Shown here piece by piece: positions 16,819 to 24,078 of a DNA stretch of 64,000 nucleotides (positions are counted from its first letter, which is position 1; each line of letters begins with the position of its first letter). The translations under genes and the position numbers were made by a program. The notes beneath the pieces were generated by a model that did no database searches, was not told the DNA's origin, and saw only the letters and a list, made by a program, of their open reading frames with translations. Source of the stretch: Clostridia bacterium (GTDB lineage: Bacteria; Bacillota; Clostridia; Christensenellales; Borkfalkiaceae); assembly GCA_017456055.1 (NCBI GenBank), contig JAFTKC010000006.1, positions 124,001 to 188,000 on the forward strand, given 5' to 3'.

Positions 16819-18602
16819 TTGAGGAAGTCACCCTAGACTTTAAGACTAGGCAGGAAAGGAGATTAGAGCAAGAAAGACAATGGGAGTTAAACGTTAATTT
16901 TCTAAACGGCAACCAATATTGTCAAATCAACTCTAAAGGGGAACTTTATGAGAAAGATGCAGGCGAATATTATTGGCAACAAAGGGGAGTTTACAACCAC
17001 TTAGCGCCAATAATGGAAACGAGACTATCAAAACTTTCTAGAATTTCACCAACCATTAGAGTAAGACCGAAAACGGACGACGATACCGACGTTTTAGGCG
17101 CAGATTTAGGGGCTAAAGCCATAGAGGGATTGTTCGACCAAATCAACGTAAAAGATATAGTTAAAAAGGTGACCTTGTGGAGTGAAAGTTGCGGAACGGG
17201 TTTTTATAAAATCGTTTGGGATAACGATGCGGGCGGGGACGTCGGCGTTGTTAACGGCAAGTCCATTAAGCAAGGCGACGTGAGAATTTATCCCGTTTCA
17301 CCTTTTGAAATATTTCCAGACGACCTATCTAAAGAAAATCTTGAAGATTGCTTTAGCATTATTCACGCAAGAAGTATATCGGTTAGAGAAATTAAGGAAA
17401 AATACGGAGTGGACGTAGAGCCTGAATCGGTGGAAGAATTCTCTCTTAAAGTTTCTAAAAACTATAGAAAAGCAGAAGAGAAAAAAGACTCGGTTATCGT
17501 TATGGAAAAATACGAAAAATCAACTGAAAAATATCCTAACGGCAGACTTATTACCGTGGCGGGTGGAAAGGTTTTATACTATGGAGAATTGCCCTATAAA
17601 AACGGGGAGGACGGAAAGAGAAGTTTTCCGTTCGTAAAGCAAGTTAGCATAAACGTTGGGGGAAGTTTCTTTGGACAATCGGTTATTGAAAGACTAATAC
17701 CAATTCAAAGAGCGTATAACGCCGTAAAAAATAGAAAGCACGAATTTATCAATAGGTTGTCTACGGGAATTATGATGGTGGAAGACGGATCTCTAGATAT
17801 AGACGATTTAGAGCAAGACGGATTGCCACCGGGAAAAGTTTTAGTGTATAGACAAGGTGGCGAAAAACCAGAGATGATGCAAGGGTTTAACGTTCCAACT
17901 GAGTTTAACGACGAAGAGGAAAAGTTAATTAGTGAATTCGTTATTATTAGTGGAGTGAGCGACGTTGCGTCCTCAACCAAAAACAACTACACCAAGAGTG
18001 GAACGGCGCTAGAAATATTAGTAGAGCAAGATAACGAGCGAATTTTGTCTTCTGCAGAAAACGTTAGAAACGCGTACGTGGAAATTGCGAAAAAAGTTAT
18101 TAGACTTTACGCTCAATTCTTAGCGGGAGTAAAGATGATTCGCTTTAGAGACGACACGGATAAAACTCACGTTTGTTATCTAGATAAAAAGGCTGTCAAT
18201 AGCGACGACGTTTACTTAATGGGTGAAAACGAACTATTAGAGAGCCCTGCAAAGAAAAAGGAAACTCTTCTAGCCCTTTACGAAAAGGGATTATTTAACG
18301 ACGAGGACGGAAGTATTAGAGCCGAAGTAAAGGAAAAACTACTCTCTATTCTAGGCTTTGCCGATCTCGACTATCAAAAGGGAATAAGTAGACTTCAAAC
18401 GGAAAAGGCTCAAAAGGAAAACGTCCTAATTAGAAAAAAGGGCTTGCCTATAGAAATTATCGACGACGATAAAATTCACGTAGAAGAGCACCTTAGATAC
18501 GTATTTAGCGAATACGACGAACTAGAAAAGGAAGAGAAAGAAAGGTTTTTTAGCCATATTGAAGAACATAAAAACAGAAATAAAATAAAAAAGGAAGTAT
18601 AA
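16770..18602 (+). CDS. Phage portal protein
   Basis: Ring-forming portal through which DNA enters the capsid. The 610-residue protein has the family layout: an N-terminal block (FLNGNQYCQIN, then YNHLAPIMETRLSKLSRISP), a central wing with VSPFEIFPDDLSKENLEDC, and a helical stem after about residue 300 (IERLIPIQRAYNAVKNRKHE, then GTALEILVEQDNERI). The start is TTG at 16770 with a strong AAGGAGG at 16757-16763 and good spacing. Sequence style fits portals of P22-like podoviruses and related Firmicutes phages. The protein begins inside the upstream charged-protein gene. Confidence 0.88.
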   Translation: MQEEKQKEREKFYEEVVEEVTLDFKTRQERRLEQERQWELNVNFLNGNQYCQINSKGELYEKDAGEYYWQQRGVYNHLAPIMETRLSKLSRISPTIRVRPKTDDDTDVLGADLGAKAIEGLFDQINVKDIVKKVTLWSESCGTGFYKIVWDNDAGGDVGVVNGKSIKQGDVRIYPVSPFEIFPDDLSKENLEDCFSIIHARSISVREIKEKYGVDVEPESVEEFSLKVSKNYRKAEEKKDSVIVMEKYEKSTEKYPNGRLITVAGGKVLYYGELPYKNGEDGKRSFPFVKQVSINVGGSFFGQSVIERLIPIQRAYNAVKNRKHEFINRLSTGIMMVEDGSLDIDDLEQDGLPPGKVLVYRQGGEKPEMMQGFNVPTEFNDEEEKLISEFVIISGVSDVASSTKNNYTKSGTALEILVEQDNERILSSAENVRNAYVEIAKKVIRLYAQFLAGVKMIRFRDDTDKTHVCYLDKKAVNSDDVYLMGENELLESPAKKKETLLALYEKGLFNDEDGSIRAEVKEKLLSILGFADLDYQKGISRLQTEKAQKENVLIRKKGLPIEIIDDDKIHVEEHLRYVFSEYDELEKEEKERFFSHIEEHKNRNKIKKEV

Positions 18603-18605
18603 ATT

Positions 18606-19022
18606 ATGGAAGAAATTATCAATGAACAAGCCCCTGAAATTCAAACTGCAGAGGCAGAGCAAGTAAAAGTGGAAGATAAAAAGGCCTCATTTGGTAAGTT
18701 TAAGAGTGCCGACGCATTGTTATCCGCTTACAATTCTTTACAAACTGAATTTACCAAACGCTGTCAGCGAATTAAGGAATTAGAAGATAGAATAACTAAA
18801 AGGGAAGTTGAGTCAACTTCTATTTCCACCCCGTCGGCAACGGGTATAACCCAAAAGGAAAAAGAAGATATCCTTAAGGACTACCTTATAGAAATAGTGC
18901 GTGGAAAAAGCGACGCGATAGTAGTTGACTCTCTAGGAACGGGCATAAAAACCCCATACTCAAAGCCGACTTCTATTGCAGAAGCAGGGAAACTTGCAAA
19001 AGAATTACTAAAAAAACAATAA
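18606..19022 (+). CDS. Putative capsid scaffolding protein
   Basis: 138 residues, acidic at the N-terminus with a central helical segment (GKFKSADALLSAYNSLQTEF, then coiled-coil-like KRCQRIKELEDRI), a Ser/Thr-rich linker and a basic C-terminal helix ending KELLKKQ. This pattern, a GKFKS-ALL-AY-LQ-EFT motif just upstream of the major capsid gene, is typical of phage scaffolding proteins that guide procapsid assembly and often leave before maturation. The assignment rests on position and composition. It starts 3 bases after the portal stop and is followed 13 bases later by the capsid gene. Confidence 0.68.
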   Translation: MEEIINEQAPEIQTAEAEQVKVEDKKASFGKFKSADALLSAYNSLQTEFTKRCQRIKELEDRITKREVESTSISTPSATGITQKEKEDILKDYLIEIVRGKSDAIVVDSLGTGIKTPYSKPTSIAEAGKLAKELLKKQ

Positions 19023-19035
19023 TTAAGGAGAAAAA

Positions 19036-20208
19036 ATGGCAGTAAATTTAACTAACGCGGACAGCGCGTTAAAATCATATTATTTAGACGTAGTAAAAGA
19101 CAAATTAAATTATTCGGTAAACCCCTTTTTAGCGGCAATTAAGCACAGCACGGAAGACGTTTACGGAAAGGACGTTAGAAAACTTGCAGTTCATGGATTG
19201 AACGGTGGTATTGGCGCAGGTACGGAAGACGGAAAACTTCCCGCATCTTCTAGCAACAACTACACTCAACTCGTTTCAACTCTTAAAAATATTTACGGCA
19301 CTATTGAAATTAGTGACAAGGCGATTAGAGCGTCGCAAAGTGATACGGGCGCTTTCGTTAGCTTACTAAATGCCGAAATGGAAGGACTTATCAATGCATC
19401 AACCTATAACTTTGGAAGAATGCTTTTTGGCGACGGCACGGGTAAAATAGCAAAAGTTGCTTGCGTAAACCCAGAAGGTGTTCTCGTTGATAGTGTGGAA
19501 AAACTTAAAGTTGGTATGGTGGTGGATTTTTGTACTTTGGAAGGGGAAATTATTCCAGGAGGTGCGTCAAGAAAGATTGCGGATATTGACGTGATTAACT
19601 CTACGTTTAACGTAGTGGGTGAGCCTTTGGCTAATGAAGACATTACCGCTGATTGCATTTTGACTGTACAAGGTTCTTGTAATAACGAAATTACCGGTTT
19701 AGGAGCAATTTTTGGAAACGCAAGTACTCTTTACGGAATTGATAGGGTAGGAAACGATTGGCTTAAGCCTTATAAGGCTCAAGTTAGCGATATCACTGAA
19801 AACGATATTCAAACGGCTCTCGACGAGATTGAAATCGCTTCTGGAAATTCTGTTAACTTTATCGTTTGTTCGTGGGGCGTTCGCCGTGCGTTAATCAAAC
19901 TTCTAAGCGAAAACAGAAGTAATATTCACACTATGGAACTCACGGGTGGCTTTAAGGCTATCAGTTATAACGGTATTCCTATCGTTGCAGATAGATTCTG
20001 CCCTAAGGGAACTATGTATTTACTTAACACCGACGATTTTTCTTTAAACCAACTTTGCGATTGGCAATGGATGGAAGGGGACGACGGTAAGGTATTAAGA
20101 CAAGTTCCTGGTAAACCCGTATATACGGCTACCTTGGTTAAGTACGTTGAACTTATGTGTTCACGTCCTTGTGGTCAAGGTATGATTTCAGGCATTAAAG
20201 AAGCCTAG
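19036..20208 (+). CDS. Phage major capsid protein
   Basis: Predicted HK97-fold shell protein of 390 residues. Recognisable features are NPFLAAIKHSTEDVYGKDVR near the N-terminus, a Gly-rich loop (HGLNGGIGAGTEDG), NFGRMLFGDGTGKIA around residues 118-132, and a C-terminal block that includes SWGVRRALIKLL and RFCPKGTMYLLNTDDF. These are typical of the P22/HK97-related coat proteins of Firmicutes phages. AAGGAG precedes the ATG, a strong translation signal. A terminator hairpin directly follows, so this gene would be the most abundant message end in the cassette. Confidence 0.9.
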   Translation: MAVNLTNADSALKSYYLDVVKDKLNYSVNPFLAAIKHSTEDVYGKDVRKLAVHGLNGGIGAGTEDGKLPASSSNNYTQLVSTLKNIYGTIEISDKAIRASQSDTGAFVSLLNAEMEGLINASTYNFGRMLFGDGTGKIAKVACVNPEGVLVDSVEKLKVGMVVDFCTLEGEIIPGGASRKIADIDVINSTFNVVGEPLANEDITADCILTVQGSCNNEITGLGAIFGNASTLYGIDRVGNDWLKPYKAQVSDITENDIQTALDEIEIASGNSVNFIVCSWGVRRALIKLLSENRSNIHTMELTGGFKAISYNGIPIVADRFCPKGTMYLLNTDDFSLNQLCDWQWMEGDDGKVLRQVPGKPVYTATLVKYVELMCSRPCGQGMISGIKEA

Positions 20209-20222
20209 TGAATAATTTTAAG

Positions 20223-20256
20223 TTTCGCCGAACAAATTTTGTTCGGCGAAATTTTA
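20223..20256 (+). terminator. Internal terminator after the capsid gene
   Basis: Perfect palindrome, 20223-20236 with 20238-20251 (effectively a 12-bp stem with a 5-base loop), followed by TTTTAT. It lies between the capsid gene and the three downstream genes and could raise capsid output relative to them by partial termination or 3-prime end protection. Confidence 0.72.
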
Positions 20257-20269
20257 TAAAAGGAGAAAT

Positions 20270-20827
20270 TTGATGAAGTTAAACGAAATTATTAAAACCA
20301 CGGCAACTCTTCTAGCGAGAGAAGACGTTTGCGACTATCTACATAACCCCGAAAATGAAACGCAAAGGCAAACCTACGAAACGGTTGACCTTCTAACAAG
20401 GCTTGCTAACCTAGTAATTAAAGAACTTGCCGAAGGATTTATATGTATGGTGGACGAGATAAAAGTTAACGATTTTAGCGTTAAGTTTTCTTCGCTAGAT
20501 AAATCTGTTCTCAGCGTTATCGGTGCTTACGATCAAAACGGAAATAAAATAGATTGCACTTTATCTAAGTTCGGCGTTAGTTCTAATTATAGAATAAGCA
20601 CCTTAAAGTATTCTTATATACCTGAAAACTACGGGCTTGAAGATACTATTGGGGAGTTCGAGAAAAAGGTGACGGCAGGCGTTTTATCTTACGGAGTGTG
20701 CGCAGAATATTGCTTGACTCAAGGCAAATTCGACGAGGCTATTATGTGGAATCAAAGATACGTAGATAGCGTGGACCTTCTCGTTAGACCTAAAAATGCA
20801 AACGTGAAGGGCAGGGCTTTTTTATGA
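20270..20827 (+). CDS. Putative head-completion/adaptor protein
   Basis: 185 residues, mostly helical at the N- and C-termini with a beta-rich centre (VNDFSVKFSSLDKSVLSVIG). Position right after the major capsid gene and size fit the adaptor that docks under the portal (gp4 in P22). I see no diagnostic motif, so function is inferred from gene order. AAAGGAG precedes the ATG. The next gene overlaps its stop by 4 bases. Confidence 0.55.
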   Translation: MMKLNEIIKTTATLLAREDVCDYLHNPENETQRQTYETVDLLTRLANLVIKELAEGFICMVDEIKVNDFSVKFSSLDKSVLSVIGAYDQNGNKIDCTLSKFGVSSNYRISTLKYSYIPENYGLEDTIGEFEKKVTAGVLSYGVCAEYCLTQGKFDEAIMWNQRYVDSVDLLVRPKNANVKGRAFL

Positions 20828-22014
20828 AAAGCGTAAGAATTAAAAAGATAGATTTACCACTTTTCGAAAAAAAGGTGAATTTATTCGACGGAGAATCTAA
20901 AAAAAGTGTTTTGAGTGCTAGTAAAATTTCGCCCGTAAACTTTAACGGGTGTATTCCCAAAAGACTTTACTCTTTGTTTGATAGAACCTATTGTTATGCT
21001 GAAGACGGCACTATTTATCAAATGGTAGAAAATGAATTTTTTCAAATAATGGAAAAGTCTTTTTCAAGCGAGCCTAATATTCTTTCCATGAGAAACCGTG
21101 CAGAAGAAACTTTGCTTATCTGCGACAATGAAAAGGGATACTTTCTAAACGACGAAGAAAATTCGTTAAAAGCGACTTATAGCAAAGTTTATTGCCACGC
21201 CTTTGGAAAAATAATATCTGCAAAGGGCAGAAAACTTATCGTGGAGCATAGTTTTAATCTGGTTAGCGATCAATATGAGTTCAAAAAAGAATTTTGTTTT
21301 ACTACCGAGGCGGACGAAGGGGATATAGTTGGAATTTGTCAATACGGAGAAGATATTTTACTTGTTTGTAAGCACAAAATAATTACTTTAAATCTCGTTA
21401 AAAACGCCTTTGGGGCACAAGTGGAGAGAGTTAATACGCCGCATATAAACGCCCTAGAAAATTCATTTAATCTATGTGGTGAAAACGCAATCTTTATTTC
21501 GGGCAACGAAATTGCAGTATACAATAATGGAAATCTCAGTTTTTACCCCTTTTCAAGCAAGGTAAACGAACTAAGTATTTTTGGCGACTGCAAGGAAATT
21601 GACGGAAAGTTTTACTTAATTCCATTTACGGTGGACGGGGAAAAGAGTATGCTTTGCTTTAGCCTAGACACACGTACTTTTTTTGAAATGAAAGGGGAAT
21701 TTAGCGCCCTTTCAAAAAACGGCGGGCTTTTCTATAAGGACGATAACCTTTATAAAATTAGCCAAGTGGCTACGAGTGGTAAACTAGACTTTGATTACCT
21801 AGGCGCAAAAACTCTATATAAAATAGAAATTAAGTGTGAAGGAAGAGCAAGGTTAATAATAGATGGTGATTTTTCTAAAAAGCAATTTGACTTAAAGGCT
21901 GGGCTAAATCAAATTTGTTGTAATTTAACTTCAAGTGAATTTGGATTTTCCTTTGATAACGCTTCTAGTGATTTTTGCATTTTAGAGTCAAAGGTCACCT
22001 ATACAAAAATTTAG
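20824..22014 (+). CDS. Beta-rich protein in the hub-protein position, unknown function
   Basis: 396 residues, no signal peptide or membrane helix. It is dominated by short beta strands with recurring turns (GDCKEIDGKFYLIPF, GGLFYKDDNLYKISQ, GNEIAVYNNGNLSFY), suggesting a beta-propeller followed by a small beta-sandwich (about residues 325-396). In P22-like phages this position holds the hub (gp10) that closes the head. No receptor-binding or enzymatic motif is visible. It is translationally coupled to the adaptor-like gene. Confidence 0.5.
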   Translation: MKSVRIKKIDLPLFEKKVNLFDGESKKSVLSASKISPVNFNGCIPKRLYSLFDRTYCYAEDGTIYQMVENEFFQIMEKSFSSEPNILSMRNRAEETLLICDNEKGYFLNDEENSLKATYSKVYCHAFGKIISAKGRKLIVEHSFNLVSDQYEFKKEFCFTTEADEGDIVGICQYGEDILLVCKHKIITLNLVKNAFGAQVERVNTPHINALENSFNLCGENAIFISGNEIAVYNNGNLSFYPFSSKVNELSIFGDCKEIDGKFYLIPFTVDGEKSMLCFSLDTRTFFEMKGEFSALSKNGGLFYKDDNLYKISQVATSGKLDFDYLGAKTLYKIEIKCEGRARLIIDGDFSKKQFDLKAGLNQICCNLTSSEFGFSFDNASSDFCILESKVTYTKI

Positions 22015-22029
22015 AAAAGGAGAAAAAAC

Positions 22030-22941
22030 ATGGCAATTCCAACATCCAAAGCGGAAATGTACGAGCAGTTAGAAGAGATATATTTAGAGTATAGAAGCAT
22101 AAACCACACGTTCGGCAATATGACGCTTGAACCCTTAAATATAGAGAGAATTGATTACACCCCAAAAACTGAAGAGAACTTATTAGAAGAAGCAAGGGTG
22201 CTCTTGCAACCTTGGTATAACGAAGAGTATGAAAAAAAATTATCTAATCTCGATACTCAATATAGAGTTTACTATATTAAAAAACAAGACCTTCTATCTA
22301 AAGAAACGGCAGAGCACGAAGCGCTTGGACAAAATATTGAAGAACGCACGGCAGACCTAGAAAAAAAGGCTTTAGAGCACGGCTTTGCAAACACTGATCT
22401 CTTTATGGACGCGTATGCAAAAATTACCGCGCAAAGTATTAACGGGCACGCTAAAATCACTTCTAAATACGACGATTTAAGAAAAGAAGTCACTAATAAA
22501 ATGACTGAAATTGAAGAAGAAAAGGCGGGGCTAGAAGAAAAATATCAAAACTATCTTAGTCACAAGATAAGCGCTAAAATAGTGGAACTTAGAGAGGAAG
22601 ATAAAAACCATACCATTGAAGTTTTGAAATACAACAATGGAGTAGAAGAGAAACTTCAAAGAAGTATAAATACTAATATTTCGTCAAATGCGTCGCTTAA
22701 ATTAAAGTTTATGGAAATAACTTCCGAAGGGTTTTCTAAAGACGACTTAATTCAAAGGGGTTATTACAAAAAAATAATTAATTGCGTATGTGACTTTTAC
22801 ACTTATAACTTTGGTACTTACGGAGCGGCGTACACGGATATACTAAACGAGCACAACCTTATGATTTACCTTGAAGACTACTACGTGGACGTTCTTGAAC
22901 TTTTAAGAATGAGAGCGCATACCGAAGAGGAAGCGATATAA
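22030..22941 (+). CDS. Coiled-coil protein ending the cassette, unknown function
   Basis: 303 residues, strongly helical and charged. A long coiled coil is likely from about residue 75 to 200, with heptad-like Leu/Ile spacing (for example EEKAGLEEKYQNYLSHKI). The C-terminal 80 residues are a more compact helical part rich in Tyr and aromatic residues. In P22-like gene order this slot holds the tail needle, also a coiled coil, but no sequence motif supports that identity. AAAAGGAG precedes the ATG. It is the last gene before the closing terminator. Confidence 0.55.
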   Translation: MAIPTSKAEMYEQLEEIYLEYRSINHTFGNMTLEPLNIERIDYTPKTEENLLEEARVLLQPWYNEEYEKKLSNLDTQYRVYYIKKQDLLSKETAEHEALGQNIEERTADLEKKALEHGFANTDLFMDAYAKITAQSINGHAKITSKYDDLRKEVTNKMTEIEEEKAGLEEKYQNYLSHKISAKIVELREEDKNHTIEVLKYNNGVEEKLQRSINTNISSNASLKLKFMEITSEGFSKDDLIQRGYYKKIINCVCDFYTYNFGTYGAAYTDILNEHNLMIYLEDYYVDVLELLRMRAHTEEEAI

Positions 22942-22944
22942 AAT

Positions 22945-22974
22945 AAAAAGCGACTTTAATACGGTCGCTTTTTT
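22945..22974 (+). terminator. Terminator closing the capsid cassette
   Basis: Stem 22945-22954 with 22964-22973 (AAAAAGCGAC with GTCGCTTTTT) followed by T residues. It separates the cassette from ispG. Confidence 0.85.
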
Positions 22975-22988
22975 AATTTAAACTAGAC

Positions 22989-23017
22989 TTTACAAATTAG
23001 ATTAAATGTGGTAAAAT
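22989..23017 (+). promoter_or_regulatory. SigA-type promoter for ispG
   Basis: TTTACA at 22989-22994 and TAAAAT at 23012-23017 with 17 bases between; TGTGG directly before the -10 matches the TRTGn extension of Bacillus promoters. The downstream ATG is 21 bases away. Confidence 0.75.
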
Positions 23018-23037
23018 TCTATATTAGGGAGTTAAAA

Positions 23038-24078
23038 ATGTCAAAAAGAGTTAAAATCGGTAATATTTACGTTGGTGGTGGGGAAAAGATTGCTATTCAA
23101 TCTATGTCTACCTATAAATTAGAAAATATTGAAGAGTGCATAAAAGAAGCCGTTCTTTTGGAAAAGAAGGGCTGTGATATTATGCGCTATTCGGTGCTAG
23201 ACGCTCTTGACGCTAAGAGTTTTAGCCAACTTAAAAAACATACTAAAATGCCACTCGTTGCCGATATTCACTTTGATTATAAACTAGCGCTTTTATCCAT
23301 TGACGGCGGGACGGATAAAATTAGAATAAATCCAGGAAATATCGGCTCGGAGCAAAAAGTTAGCGAAGTTGCTAGGGCAATCAAGCAAAATGGAGTTGCC
23401 GTTAGAGTTGGCTCTAATACCGGAAGTATTGACAAAGAGTTTTTAGATAAATATGGAAAAAACGAAATTTCACTAGGTGAAAGCGCGTTAAAGAACGTTG
23501 CTATTTTAGAAAAACAAGGCGTGGAAAATATCGTGGTTTCAGTAAAAGCATCTAGCGTTCCACTAATGATAAAGGCGTACGAATATTTAAGCGAAAGGAT
23601 AGAGTATCCACTTCATTTAGGGGTGACTGAAGCGGGCACGGAATACGTTGGAATTATAAAAAATTCTATCGGTATTGGCAGTTTACTCTCTAAAGGAATC
23701 GGCGATACGATTAGAGTTAGTTTATCTGCTGAGCCTATAAGAGAAGTAAAATGCGCCAAAGCCATCTTGCGTTCGCTAGGGCTAATAGAAGAGGGAGCAG
23801 AGATAATTGCTTGTCCAACTTGCGGAAGATGCGAGTGGGCTTGTATGGATATGGCTAAAAAGGTGGAAGAGTATCTAGACGGCGTAGATAAACCCTTAAA
23901 GATAGCCGTTATGGGTTGTGTGGTTAACGGACCTGGCGAAGCAAAGGACGCAGACCTTGGCGTTGCCGGTGGAAAGGATAAATGCGTAATATTTAAAAAG
24001 GGCGAAATTATAAAGAACGTAGATAAAAAGGACGTAGAACTTGAATTTTTCAAGGAGATTGATAAATGTATTCGTTAA
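23038..24078 (+). CDS. ispG: 4-hydroxy-3-methylbut-2-enyl-diphosphate synthase IspG
   Basis: Penultimate enzyme of the MEP isoprenoid pathway, a [4Fe-4S] reductase. Iron-sulfur ligands are visible as C259 and C262 in CPTCGRCEW, C294 in GCVVNGPGE and the following E301. The N-terminal TIM-barrel block is KIAIQSMSTYKLENIEECIKE. The ATG at 23038 with AGGGAG upstream is preferred over the in-frame GTG at 23008, which overlaps the -10 region. In Clostridia ispG typically precedes polC and rimP, as here. It overlaps the next gene by 13 bases. Confidence 0.95.
   Translation: MSKRVKIGNIYVGGGEKIAIQSMSTYKLENIEECIKEAVLLEKKGCDIMRYSVLDALDAKSFSQLKKHTKMPLVADIHFDYKLALLSIDGGTDKIRINPGNIGSEQKVSEVARAIKQNGVAVRVGSNTGSIDKEFLDKYGKNEISLGESALKNVAILEKQGVENIVVSVKASSVPLMIKAYEYLSERIEYPLHLGVTEAGTEYVGIIKNSIGIGSLLSKGIGDTIRVSLSAEPIREVKCAKAILRSLGLIEEGAEIIACPTCGRCEWACMDMAKKVEEYLDGVDKPLKIAVMGCVVNGPGEAKDADLGVAGGKDKCVIFKKGEIIKNVDKKDVELEFFKEIDKCIR

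Larger units (their letters stand above)
15069..22941 (+). mobile_element. Phage-derived head and DNA-packaging module, without tail, lysis or integration genes
   Basis: Eight plus-strand genes: terminase large subunit, small basic protein, portal, scaffold-like protein, major capsid protein, adaptor-like protein, beta-rich protein and coiled-coil protein. The order matches the head and neck section of P22-like podoviruses. The unit is bounded by terminators at 14912-14951 and 22945-22974 and lies between a secreted-protein gene and ispG. No integrase, excisionase, repressor, replication, holin, endolysin, tail-fibre or tailspike gene and no flanking att-like direct repeat was seen. Base and codon use look like the neighbours by eye. 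All eight frames are intact. Confidence 0.8.

Noticed and set aside
23008-23037. GTG start giving a longer IspG
   Set aside because: The codon overlaps the -10 region of the promoter, and the ATG at 23038 has a ribosome binding site and family-like N-terminus.
23613-24053. 146-codon minus-strand open frame
   Set aside because: Antisense to ispG; composition rich in Ser, Pro and Ile typical of antisense shadows.
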